From an uncultured Planctomycetota bacterium (GTDB lineage Bacteria > Planctomycetota > Phycisphaerae > UBA1845 > Fen-1342): a stretch of DNA of 44,509 nt. The translations under genes and the position numbers were made by a program. Shown in pieces: positions 9,223-17,252 of the stretch (within the stretch, counting starts at the first letter, position 1; every line of letters begins with the position of its first letter). The notes under the pieces were generated by a model. The model saw only the letters and a list, made by a program, of their open reading frames with translations, ran no database searches and was not told the origin of the DNA. Location of the stretch: contig CAADGM010000080.1 in NCBI GenBank assembly GCA_900696535.1, positions 1 through 44,509 of the forward strand, written 5' to 3'.

Positions 9223-10236
9223 CTACCATGGCTTCTTGAGAGCGCGGACGTCGAGGTTCTCCGGCAGACGCCATCCACGATCCTCCATGTGTCGCTCGAA
9301 CTCCTCGGGCAGCTCGACGTCGTAGCGATCAACGTAGTCGGCGAGGAAGTCCCCCCAGATGTAGACGCCGTCGGTGCGCGTCGTCTCCCCCCTCACCGTC
9401 TTGGTTGGATCGAAGAAGTCCTCGTTGATGCCTGGGGACATGGTGACTGGCTTCGCCTTGCGCAAGTAGGCGAGCACCTCGGCCTTGTGAGCGCGACGAC
9501 GCTTCCCTCGCGCTGCGACTATCGACGGCGCATTCGCGTGGTGCTCGTAGCCAAGCTCGACGAAGTTGCCCACGTATCGCAGGACATCCGGCGCGGGTGT
9601 GACCGCGGCCCGTTCGGACGGCCCCGCGCTTGGCGTTGGCTCATCCGAAGTCGTGTTGAACCGCCGCCCCGGGATCGGTCCATCTGCGTCCATGTTCTTC
9701 AGCTCGTCGACGAGGTTGTCCATGGAGTCGACCGCCGGCAGCGGGACGCCGAGGCCACGCAGGAGGGCCGCAGTCCCCTGCGTGTGGGCCTGCGTGGCTA
9801 CCTCGAGCTCCTGCTCGGCCGACGGCGCGCCGGCTCGATCGAGGTTGCTCTGGATGGCCGCGTTCAACTTCTGGATCCACGACGCGGCTTCGGCCTCGCG
9901 TTCCAGCTCGACCCAGCCGCAGAGAGTACGATCGGCGCGGCGAAGCGGTCGAAGCGGATCCGAGCCACGACGGAACCAGACGGCGAACCCGCGCACGCGA
10001 CGGTTCCCCGCCGCAGCACCGAGGCTGACATCGAAGCGCTCAGCGTAGAACTCCGATCGCCGTCGAAGTGGGAACTCGTCGCGGCCCAGCAGGACCAGAG
10101 GTTGCTCCTTGTGGATGAGCATCGCGCCACCAAAGCCCCAAGCGGTCTGCATCTCGTAGAGCTGCTCGATGCGTCCGCGATCGTCGCCGTCGAGCATGTA
10201 CTGGATGTGCTGGTCGTCGGTCATCGACTCGTCCAT
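9223..10236 (-). CDS. Unknown protein, paralogue of the next gene upstream
   Basis: Soluble 337-residue protein with no recognised family. GGAG precedes the ATG at 10236. Residues about 81-136 (VRGFAVWF ... GWVELEREAEAASWIQKLNAAI) match residues 97-151 of the 160-residue neighbour (VRGWAIIF ... GWVPPERERDADRWIAFLNAEI) in order, spacing and key residues, so the two share a domain. The C-terminal half (about 215-337) has no counterpart in the neighbour and contains a basic patch RGKRRRAHK and aromatic/acidic sequence. Two small related proteins directly downstream of a large toxin-like gene would fit immunity or adaptor roles; that is inference from position. Co-transcription is likely, with gaps of 25 bases upstream and 22 downstream. 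Confidence 0.85.
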   Translation of the reverse strand: MDESMTDDQHIQYMLDGDDRGRIEQLYEMQTAWGFGGAMLIHKEQPLVLLGRDEFPLRRRSEFYAERFDVSLGAAAGNRRVRGFAVWFRRGSDPLRPLRRADRTLCGWVELEREAEAASWIQKLNAAIQSNLDRAGAPSAEQELEVATQAHTQGTAALLRGLGVPLPAVDSMDNLVDELKNMDADGPIPGRRFNTTSDEPTPSAGPSERAAVTPAPDVLRYVGNFVELGYEHHANAPSIVAARGKRRRAHKAEVLAYLRKAKPVTMSPGINEDFFDPTKTVRGETTRTDGVYIWGDFLADYVDRYDVELPEEFERHMEDRGWRLPENLDVRALKKPW

Positions 10237-10261
10237 GGTCGTCTCCGTCGGCGAAGCTCGC

Positions 10262-10744
10262 TCAAGGGCTGTCGGGTCGCTGAGGTGTCTCGCCGGCCTT
10301 CACGAGCCGATCGTGAATCTCGGCGTTCAGGAACGCAATCCAGCGATCGGCATCGCGTTCGCGCTCCGGCGGCACCCAGCCGACGAATACCTCGAACTTG
10401 CCCGTGGGCTCTCCGACAGGATCCGCGATGCGGAAGATGATGGCCCAGCCGCGCACGGCAAGGTCGTGGAACTCGAACCACCGCTTGTAGAGCCGCGATG
10501 CTGGTTGGAGCGGCAACGTCCAGCCGATGCCGTAGGTCGGCCGCAGCTTGCTGATGCTGAACGTCCCGAGAGACCACTCGGTCTTGTAGTCCTCAAGGTC
10601 TGCGAAGTCGCCGTCGAGCTTCTTGGCGCTAAGCAACAGCCGGATCGTGTCATCGGTGACCGCTTCGTGCTTGGTCTGTTCCTCCTCGCTCGGCATCACA
10701 GGATCGGTCCAGTCGCGATCGTTCGTTTCGACGGGGGACGTCAT
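10262..10744 (-). CDS. Small unknown protein, candidate immunity or adaptor
   Basis: Soluble acidic 160-residue protein of no recognised family. Its ATG overlaps the stop of the giant DUF4157 gene by four bases (ATGA), with GAGGAG about 8 bases upstream inside that gene, so translation is probably coupled. Residues 97-151 align with 81-136 of the 337-residue protein downstream. Toxin genes of polymorphic systems are typically followed immediately by their immunity genes, and the tight coupling here is what one would expect. No catalytic motif is visible. The alternatives are a chaperone or loading adaptor for the large protein. Confidence 0.88.
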   Translation of the reverse strand: MTSPVETNDRDWTDPVMPSEEEQTKHEAVTDDTIRLLLSAKKLDGDFADLEDYKTEWSLGTFSISKLRPTYGIGWTLPLQPASRLYKRWFEFHDLAVRGWAIIFRIADPVGEPTGKFEVFVGWVPPERERDADRWIAFLNAEIHDRLVKAGETPQRPDSP

Positions 10745-13700
10745 CGACCGTTCTCCTCGGTGTCCTGGGTGTACTTGTGCCCAGCGATTGGTGCGTCAGC
10801 GCTCTGCCACTTCTTCAGCTCGGGCATGTACTCCTCCATCATCCGCCCCGATTGTTCCGGGATCGGCACGCCCACCATCCTCGGCCAGACGGCGCAGTTG
10901 CCGATGCAGTCGGCCGGGTACTGTTGACCGTTGGTGCCGACGTCGTCCTTGTAGGGAACATAGGGGCTGCCGTCGGTTGGTCTCTTCGGCGGGAACGTGT
11001 ACCCGTGCGGATGCACTCCGCCCGCGGTTGCCGCCTCTTCCCCGAGAACGCGCCCGACGATTGCCTGCTGCTCGGCGACATCGAAGGCGACCACCACTCT
11101 CGTGACCTCCGTGTCCCACCGCTTCTCGCGGGCCTGCTTCTCGGCGAGGTAGTAGTGCTTGTTGTCGATCTTCACCCTTCCAGGCATCACGGTCTGCCCG
11201 CGCAGATCCTTGACGACCTTGTCTACGTCGAGCGTGCCGTCGGGTCGGCTGTACTTCTGGAGATCGGGTTCGGGCGTGAAGCCATAGAGCGTCTTCCCGC
11301 CGTCGAACGAGATCGCGATGTGGCCTGCCCTGATGAGGGGATCCGCTTCGGCGGCCTTCTTGACCTCCGCCTTTTCGACGTCGGTCCACTCGGTGCGCCC
11401 GTCGATCTTCTTCACGCCGAGGTACCCGTAGATCTCGATCGTGCCGACGTTCGCCTCTGGTAGCCCCGTGGCGGGATCCGTACGCGGTGAACGCGTTGAC
11501 GTCGCGGCGAGAGCTTGGTCGCGAAACTCGAAGTACCATTCTTTCCCGTCGAGCCTGACCAGCAGGCCGTTCCGATACTCGATCGTCTCCGCGCCATCGA
11601 GGTCCGGCAACAGTTCCGCGAGTCGGTGGCCGTCGTCGCGCGTGATCAAGTAGCCGCGCGAGCTGTGCTCGGTGGGAGCCTCGGTGACGCGGATCCGGCC
11701 CAACTCGGCCGCAGCCTGAGCGCGAAGCAGCGCTCGCACTTCGTCCGGGACGCCGGTTGCGCGCGGTCGACGCACATCGCGGCCGGCGACCGCCCGAGGT
11801 GTACGCTCCTCGATCTCGAGGAACCGGCCATCGTCACCGTCGATCCGCCACCGCTTGTATCGATTGCCGACCTCCACGACGCGGACAGGCATGCCGGCTT
11901 CGCGTGCCTGGTAGACCGCCGTGGCGATCTGCTCGCTGGAACCAGCCCAACGCTGTCCGGGCACGACCTCGTCAACGCCCGCGAGCATGTCCGAAATCCG
12001 AGCGAGCGCGTCCGCGCGATCAGGCGAGGCATCGCCGCGTCGTTCCGCTTGCGCCTCGCGCCACATCCGAAGGCGCTCGCGTAGATCCGGGGCAGCCGGC
12101 TCTTTGGCCAGGCTGTAGCGCCGGCTCGACTTCGCTGGCTCGAACTTCGCCCACGTACCGCGAGGAACGTCGGGCTTGGGACCAATGACGAGCGATCCGT
12201 CCTCTCCAATGTGGATCTTGTCCGTCGGCGCGTACACGTCGACACCGAGCTTGTTCGCGAGGTGCTGCGCGGCCCCCTTGGTGTGGGCACCTGTCTCGCA
12301 CGAGATGAGTCGGATGCGCTCGAACGGCTGTCCCGACTTCAGGATGTAGAGCGCCAGGCTCCCGTGAGTGACCTCGACCTTCGTCTCGCCGCGGAAGAAG
12401 TAAAACGTGTCCTTGGTGCCGTGGAGGACAACATCCAGCATCCCCGGGATCGGAGGGACGCGGTCCGCGTACTGGTAGATGTCCACCTCCGTTCCGGCGG
12501 CGACGACCGGCGCCTCACCGGGCGCGCGAACCTTCGGCGCGTCCGGCCGCGGGGCATCGTGGCTGGCGGCCGGGTCGCCTTTCGCGGCCGGGTTCGTTTT
12601 CGCGGCCGGGTCCGCCTTCGCGATGAGCTCTACGGGCGAGCCGTCGGGACCGAGGACACGATACCGAATGCTACCGTCCGCCTGGGCGTGCGTCTCGACG
12701 GTCACACCCGGTTTGCGATAGCTGCCGAGCACCTTCGCGACCTGTGCCTGGCTTCCCTCGTAGACACGGCCCGGCACGACGGTTTCGAGGCCGAGCTGTG
12801 CCGGCAGCGTCCCGCCTTCGAGCTGATCGAGGCCACCAAGATGCTTCGTGGTGCTGCCGAGCATCGCCTTCACGACCTCGGGTTCGAGCCCCATGCGATG
12901 CAGCTCGGCGGGCGTCTTGGTGCTCAGCTCCGTGTAGAGCGCCAGCTCGGCTTCGAGGTGCGCGCGCTCCTGGCGGAGCAGGTCCAGGGCGAGCGCCGGG
13001 TTCCCCTTCGACTTCTTCACCTGACGCGCGAGCACCATCAGGTTCGCGTGCTGCTTCACCAGGGCGCCGCCCCGCGCGCCGAGCGCCTTGAGCTGCGCCA
13101 TCGGCGTCTTGGCGAGGCGGTTGAGCACCGCGGTGCCGATGACCTGGGCGATGCCCTGGGCGCCCTGCGCCTGGATCTCCTCGGTGGAGAGCGTGCGACC
13201 CTGCTTGCGCAAGCTCTCGACCTCGGCGCTGGCGAGCATGACGCCGGCCATCACCACCGAGCGCCCGGTCAGCTCGACGCCCTTGGCGGAGTAGTAGCCG
13301 AGCTTGCCGCCCTCGGCGCCACGTCCGACCGCAGCGCCGAGTCGCGTCGCGCGGAACACGGAGTCGAAGCCCTTGAGGGCCGACAGCATCGCGGCGTTCT
13401 GCGCCATGTCGACGGCGAACGCCTCGCCGAAGTCCCCGCCGTTGAGCAACGTCGTGGCGACGGACATGGTTGCGGACTCGGCGAGGATGCCCATGCTGCT
13501 CGCGAGCAAGCCCTCGCCGACGACGCCCGCGGCGGCGCCACCGACGGCGGAGCCGACGCCACCGCTCACCACCGCGGCGATGATCGTGACGCCGATGATC
13601 GTCGCGACCTGGAGGATCGCCGCCTTGGTCTGCGCGTCGTCGATCTCGTCGTACGCGTGGCGGAGGAACGCCTGGATGCCCTCATCGTCGCCGAGCGCGG

Positions 13701-16362
13701 CGAGCTTGGCGCGCAGCTCGGTGAGCGTCGCGTCGACGAGCGCGTGCGCCTGGGCCTCGAGATCGGGATCGCCGCCCTTAGACTCTATCCGCGCGAGCCG
13801 CGCCTGCGCCTCCTTGTTGGCCTGGAGCCAGCGGCTCAGGATCTTCGAGAGGCCCATGCGGAAGCGATTGCCCGCGCCGCGGATGTCTTCGAGGTTGTCG
13901 ATCTTGCCAACGGCCGCGACCCAATCCGATTCTTCGAGCTTCTCGACGGCGACCATCACCTGCTGGATCGCGCCGTAGTTGGCGACGACCATCGCCTCGA
14001 AGCGGAAGCCGTCGACCTTGGCGATGAGCCGCTGGACCGCCTCGGGAGACGCAGTGCCCAGCCGCAGCTTCGTCCGCAGATTCGCCATCTCGACGCGGAT
14101 GCGGTCGCGTCGATCCGGCAACGTCGCGCCGAAGGTCTCAGCGCTTCGCTTGCTAACGTTCTTCGCGTCGTCCTTCACGTGACGCGCCGCCTCGACGCGC
14201 GCCACGGCGTCGGCGAACAGCGCGTCGAGCGTGTCGAGCACCTGGGTCTGCTCCAGCGCGCGCGCCTCGTCGAGCGCGGCCTTGCCCGTATCGGGGAGGT
14301 GCGAGAGGCTCGCCGCGCGAAGGAGCGCAGTCAACCGCGCCTTCTGTCCCGCGCTGACCTTGTCGGCCCAGGGATCGGCGGCGGCCTGCTGATCGATGTG
14401 CATCGCGAGCGCGCCGACGTCCTCGGCAATCTGCGTGAGGAGGTCGAGCTGCGCCCGATAGACGACGACGCGTTCGAGCGCCGCTTCGGGGCCGAGCGAA
14501 TCGAGGCTCAGGCGCGCGGTCGTGTGGCGTGCGGATGCGCTGGCGACGTGTGCCTGTCCCGGGAGCTTCGCGGTCGCGAGCACCAGGCCGCGGAGCTTCT
14601 TGTCGATCTCCGTCCAGAGCGCCACCAGCTCGCCGGCCTCGGGCGCCTTGGCTCCCTTGGTCTCGGCCTCGGCGGCGCCGGCCGCGTCACCGAGCGCGCT
14701 CATCGCCAGCGCGTGGACGTCATCGGCGGGCGGTGCGTCCTTGCGTGCCTTCGGCCGATGACGCGCGGCCTCGGGGATCGTGGCGGCCACCTCCTCCGGA
14801 ATCAGGAAGTAGGCGCCGACTTGCTTGATCCGATGCGCCTCGGTGGGCGAGCCGAGGAAGCGCGCGGCCATTGCCTCCGCGCTGGTCTTGGCCGGCTTCA
14901 CCGGCTCGACGGCGTTCCAGGGCGCGGGCGGACCGAGCCAGCGCACTTCCTTGACCTTCTTGTACGCGACGACGGCGTCCGGATCGGCGTCGAGCTTGCC
15001 GCCCGCCGGCTCGACACAGGCAGGCGACTCGGCGAACGCACGCGCCACGTACCATGCGAGCGGATGGCCGGGGATCAGCTCGGTGTGCTTGACCTCGGCG
15101 GGGAACTCGCCGCTCGCGATGGCGAGTTTGCGGTTGCGCTCGGCGATGGCCACGTACTGCGCGGCGATCGTCGGCATGACGTTGCGGAGCACCTGTTCCA
15201 AGGCTTCGCCAACCGCGGTGCCGACCGCGGCTTCCCAGATTCGGGGGCCGCGTTTGCCGTCGTTGTAGACGTTCCCGTCGTCGGGCACGGGTTGGTTGGT
15301 CAGCTCCGAGACCCAATCCGCTTTCGTGCGTCCGTCGTCGCTGATTGGCCGCACCCTGTCGACGATCTCGTAGATGGATCCTCGCCCGTTGCCGGCGAGA
15401 CACCCTTCGAGCCGCATGATGAGGTCGCGACCGTCGCCCACGTCGAGAAGCTGGCCGAGCTTGGCGACGAAGTCTTGCCAGCCCTCGATCCATCGCAGGT
15501 CCGCGTGGCCCGGCGAGAGCCTGCGCGTGAGGAGAAACCGCCCCATTTCCTGCATGGGCGATCGGCGGAAGAACTGGAGGTACGCAGGGGCCGTGACGGG
15601 ACCACTTCCGCGCGTGGCCTCGGTGAAGTGCTTCCGATCGCGGTCGACGGTCTCCTTGTCGCGTGGGGCGAGGAGCGGCCCGGCCGCCGTGGCGCGTGGG
15701 CGCCACTTCGCGTTGGCACCGTGCTCGGCGAACGCGACGGCGAAGTCGTCGGCGTCGGCCTCGGCAGCGCTGCGATCGTCGCCCTGGTCCTGGCCGCGCT
15801 TGGCGGCGATCTCCGTCGGTCCGACGGTCTGCTGGACGGTGTGCGCGACCTCGTGCGCGATGAGTGCTCGGCCCTCGGCGTTGTTCGGCTGATACTCGCC
15901 GTCGGCGAACGCGATGCTCTTGCCCTCGGCGACGGCGCGCGCGCCGTGCGCGTCGGCGGTGCGCGCACCACCCTCGCCCGCGTTGACGGTCACGTCGCCG
16001 AGCGAGGCCCCCGTGGCGGCCTCGAGCTCCCCGCGTAGTCCCGACGGAAGGCTGGCACCGTCGCCGGCCTCCAAGTGGAGCCCGAACGGATCGTCGGCGG
16101 GTGGCGGTGCCGGCGGCGTCGCTGCCGACTCGGCGGCGCTCTCCTCGCCGTCGATGCCAAGCTCGGCGCTGAGCGCGGCGGTGTCCGCCGCCGGCTCAGG
16201 CGCGGCCCGCGCCGCGCCTGCCATCTGACCCGTGGTCTTCGGGAGGCGCAAGCGCATAACCCGACCGCCACCGGCGCGGACGCCCGCGGACGTAGCTTCG
16301 CTCGTTGGCGTTGCCGCGGATGCGGGAGCCTGGGAGAGAGCGTTCACGTCGACGTCAGACAT
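10741..16362 (-). CDS. Giant DUF4157 (eCIScore) polymorphic toxin-like protein
   Basis: 1873 aa, the largest gene here. Residues about 90-185 form a DUF4157 domain with the metalloprotease-like HEVAH (170-174); this domain marks proteins linked to extracellular contractile injection systems. It is followed by an uncharacterised region (240-540), a long helical segment (560-910), and a hydrophobic glycine-rich stretch (about 918-955). Residues from about 1195 (VVPGRVYEG) and 1466 (VVPGQRWAG) start two copies of one short domain. Between them H1314 (VLHG) and C1355 (LISCETG) resemble a caspase/C80-like His-Cys pair. The C terminus has H1681 (AGHIAISF) then C1819/C1823 (CIGNC), the order of permuted papain-like (NlpC/P60, LRAT) enzymes, so a toxin warhead is likely. 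AGAGG precedes the ATG. The unknown ORF upstream overlaps by 8 bases. No injection-system genes are in view. DUF4157 is firm; the other assignments are inference. Confidence 0.9.
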   Translation of the reverse strand: MSDVDVNALSQAPASAATPTSEATSAGVRAGGGRVMRLRLPKTTGQMAGAARAAPEPAADTAALSAELGIDGEESAAESAATPPAPPPADDPFGLHLEAGDGASLPSGLRGELEAATGASLGDVTVNAGEGGARTADAHGARAVAEGKSIAFADGEYQPNNAEGRALIAHEVAHTVQQTVGPTEIAAKRGQDQGDDRSAAEADADDFAVAFAEHGANAKWRPRATAAGPLLAPRDKETVDRDRKHFTEATRGSGPVTAPAYLQFFRRSPMQEMGRFLLTRRLSPGHADLRWIEGWQDFVAKLGQLLDVGDGRDLIMRLEGCLAGNGRGSIYEIVDRVRPISDDGRTKADWVSELTNQPVPDDGNVYNDGKRGPRIWEAAVGTAVGEALEQVLRNVMPTIAAQYVAIAERNRKLAIASGEFPAEVKHTELIPGHPLAWYVARAFAESPACVEPAGGKLDADPDAVVAYKKVKEVRWLGPPAPWNAVEPVKPAKTSAEAMAARFLGSPTEAHRIKQVGAYFLIPEEVAATIPEAARHRPKARKDAPPADDVHALAMSALGDAAGAAEAETKGAKAPEAGELVALWTEIDKKLRGLVLATAKLPGQAHVASASARHTTARLSLDSLGPEAALERVVVYRAQLDLLTQIAEDVGALAMHIDQQAAADPWADKVSAGQKARLTALLRAASLSHLPDTGKAALDEARALEQTQVLDTLDALFADAVARVEAARHVKDDAKNVSKRSAETFGATLPDRRDRIRVEMANLRTKLRLGTASPEAVQRLIAKVDGFRFEAMVVANYGAIQQVMVAVEKLEESDWVAAVGKIDNLEDIRGAGNRFRMGLSKILSRWLQANKEAQARLARIESKGGDPDLEAQAHALVDATLTELRAKLAALGDDEGIQAFLRHAYDEIDDAQTKAAILQVATIIGVTIIAAVVSGGVGSAVGGAAAGVVGEGLLASSMGILAESATMSVATTLLNGGDFGEAFAVDMAQNAAMLSALKGFDSVFRATRLGAAVGRGAEGGKLGYYSAKGVELTGRSVVMAGVMLASAEVESLRKQGRTLSTEEIQAQGAQGIAQVIGTAVLNRLAKTPMAQLKALGARGGALVKQHANLMVLARQVKKSKGNPALALDLLRQERAHLEAELALYTELSTKTPAELHRMGLEPEVVKAMLGSTTKHLGGLDQLEGGTLPAQLGLETVVPGRVYEGSQAQVAKVLGSYRKPGVTVETHAQADGSIRYRVLGPDGSPVELIAKADPAAKTNPAAKGDPAASHDAPRPDAPKVRAPGEAPVVAAGTEVDIYQYADRVPPIPGMLDVVLHGTKDTFYFFRGETKVEVTHGSLALYILKSGQPFERIRLISCETGAHTKGAAQHLANKLGVDVYAPTDKIHIGEDGSLVIGPKPDVPRGTWAKFEPAKSSRRYSLAKEPAAPDLRERLRMWREAQAERRGDASPDRADALARISDMLAGVDEVVPGQRWAGSSEQIATAVYQAREAGMPVRVVEVGNRYKRWRIDGDDGRFLEIEERTPRAVAGRDVRRPRATGVPDEVRALLRAQAAAELGRIRVTEAPTEHSSRGYLITRDDGHRLAELLPDLDGAETIEYRNGLLVRLDGKEWYFEFRDQALAATSTRSPRTDPATGLPEANVGTIEIYGYLGVKKIDGRTEWTDVEKAEVKKAAEADPLIRAGHIAISFDGGKTLYGFTPEPDLQKYSRPDGTLDVDKVVKDLRGQTVMPGRVKIDNKHYYLAEKQAREKRWDTEVTRVVVAFDVAEQQAIVGRVLGEEAATAGGVHPHGYTFPPKRPTDGSPYVPYKDDVGTNGQQYPADCIGNCAVWPRMVGVPIPEQSGRMMEEYMPELKKWQSADAPIAGHKYTQDTEENGR

Positions 16363-16783
16363 CTGCGGGCGCCTCTATCGTGTGAATCCGGTCGGTGGTT
16401 GCGTCGGAAGCGCCCAGGACGGCGATTTTTGGCACCCCATCGGATTCCCGCACGGTTTCGGCTACATCCGGTCGATGGTACGAAACCGGCTGGGGGGTGA
16501 CCATCACCCCGTTCGGGTGATCGGCGCCCTCAACCAGCCGTAACGCCAGGGCAAGGTCCAGCCCGATCGCGGCCATGGCCATGTCGCTGATGACGCCGGC
16601 CTTCCGATGATGGTCAAGTCGGCTCACGACGGCACGCGCGATGGCGCCGGTGAAGTTCAGATCCGTGTGCGCGGACGCGATGCCCATGGCGTCGCCGCGT
16701 TCGGTCGCATACGTGAGGACTCGGCGAGCACGCACCGCGTTTCGGACGCAGCGGTGGGCGATCTGGGCAAGGAGTAGTTCCAC
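16355..16783 (-). CDS. Small unknown protein, first gene of the toxin-kinase cluster
   Basis: Probable 142-residue protein of no known family, mostly helical by appearance (VELLLAQIAHRCVRNAVRAR ...), with AIARAVVSRLDHHRK and a His/Pro-rich C-terminal third. Its TGA at 16355 overlaps the ATG of the giant DUF4157 gene by eight bases, which argues for a real, translationally coupled gene. Third-position GC is high throughout. The start is uncertain. I chose the GTG at 16783 because a TANNNT box (TACTCT, 16793-16798) lies 9 bases before it, the same arrangement as in other genes here. An internal ATG in MGIASAHTDL would give a shorter product. The frame stays open farther upstream through the mirrored palindromes, which I do not take as coding. 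Confidence 0.5.
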   Translation of the reverse strand: MELLLAQIAHRCVRNAVRARRVLTYATERGDAMGIASAHTDLNFTGAIARAVVSRLDHHRKAGVISDMAMAAIGLDLALALRLVEGADHPNGVMVTPQPVSYHRPDVAETVRESDGVPKIAVLGASDATTDRIHTIEAPADV

Positions 16784-16792
16784 GTTTTGCCC

Positions 16793-16798
16793 AGAGTA
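16793..16798 (-). promoter_or_regulatory. -10-like box TACTCT of the toxin cluster
   Basis: TACTCT lies 9 bases before the GTG at 16783. No ribosome binding site fits in that gap, so transcription probably starts at or next to the start codon. It lies between the gene and the mirrored palindromes at 16823-16922, which could bind a regulator of this promoter. Confidence 0.4.
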
Positions 16799-16822
16799 CG
16801 CAGCCGCTCCGAGGGCACCCCT

Positions 16823-16922
16823 CGATCCTGTGTCGATTCCGAGAAAACGCCGATCGACACAGGATCGGCCCCGCGGGCGATCCTGTGTGGATCGGCGTTT
16901 TCTCCCAATCGACGCAGGATCG
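16823..16922. repeat. Two mirrored palindromes (BIME-like)
   Basis: Four copies of a 15-base word CGATCCTGTGTCGAT or a close variant alternate in orientation. The perfect pair is 16823-16837 with 16853-16867; the imperfect pair is 16878-16892 with 16908-16922. Each pair forms a hairpin with a 15-base loop. The loop of the second is nearly the reverse complement of the first, so 16841-16867 and 16878-16904 form a 27-base inverted repeat with one mismatch. A smaller palindrome, CGAGGG-CAC-CCCTCG (16810-16824), abuts it. The layout resembles paired REP elements of enterobacteria but could also be a regulator-binding array, since it lies exactly between two divergent genes. Confidence 0.85.
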
Positions 16923-16946
16923 AGGAACGTTTCTCCCAGGCGTTCG

Positions 16947-16952
16947 TATGCT
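16947..16952 (+). promoter_or_regulatory. -10-like box TATGCT of the FHA gene
   Basis: TATGCT ends 8 bases before the ATG at 16961, with GGGTCGAG in between. This fits a leaderless transcript and faces away from the toxin cluster. Confidence 0.4.
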
Positions 16953-16960
16953 GGGTCGAG

Positions 16961-17248
16961 ATGAGCAAACCGCCGCCGCGCACGCCGCCGCCTCCACCTG
17001 CCGCCTCGACTGGCCCAACCGATCCGACGGGAGCCAACCGGATCGTCGTGCCGCTGCACTCGGCGCAGTCGATCGTCGGCCTCCAGGTGTGCGGCTCGTC
17101 GCGCTTCCTGCCGCTGCCGGCGAAGAACGTCATGCGTCTGGGTCGTGGCGACGTCGACATCCCGATCCCGGAGGACGTCGCCGATCGCGATCTCATCACG
17201 CGCGAGCACGTCCAGCTCACGCGACAGGGAACCGACAACGGTACGTGG
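16961..17248 (+). pseudogene. FHA-domain protein, truncated at the 3' side
   Basis: N-terminal 96 residues of an FHA (forkhead-associated) protein. A Pro-rich start (MSKPPPRTPP) leads into FLPLPAKNVMRLGRG (about 49-63), then DLITREHVQL (77-86), the counterpart of the SRxH phosphothreonine-binding motif, then QGTDNGTW. At that point an FHA domain should continue with two or more strands, but the reading frame runs into Arg-rich nonsense (LRRRRRGARR) while a different frame becomes coding. The gene is therefore cut within the domain. FHA proteins read marks made by Ser/Thr kinases, and this gene is divergent from the cluster ending in a kinase, which suggests a former or displaced partnership. 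Whether the truncation is biological or an assembly join cannot be settled here. Confidence 0.75.
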
Positions 17249-17252
17249 CTAC
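17238..17252. other. Mid-gene junction with change in base composition
   Basis: Coding sense moves from the frame beginning at 16961 to the frame with codons starting at 17244, GC rises (37/60 at 16381-16440, 47/60 at 17281-17340), and the two coding pieces belong to unrelated proteins. I see no transposase, target-site repeat or attachment site at the join. Confidence 0.65.

Noticed and set aside
12211-16038. A 1275-codon plus-strand open frame opposite the giant gene
   Set aside because: It is a GC-bias shadow: its sequence is rich in Arg, Leu, Gly and Val with no domain, while the minus strand encodes DUF4157 with an HExxH motif and coupled neighbours.
16355-17209. A 284-codon frame across the palindromes as one gene
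   Set aside because: The part upstream of 16800 is Arg-rich, reads through the hairpins and lies opposite the FHA gene. Only the portion from about 16783 looks coding.
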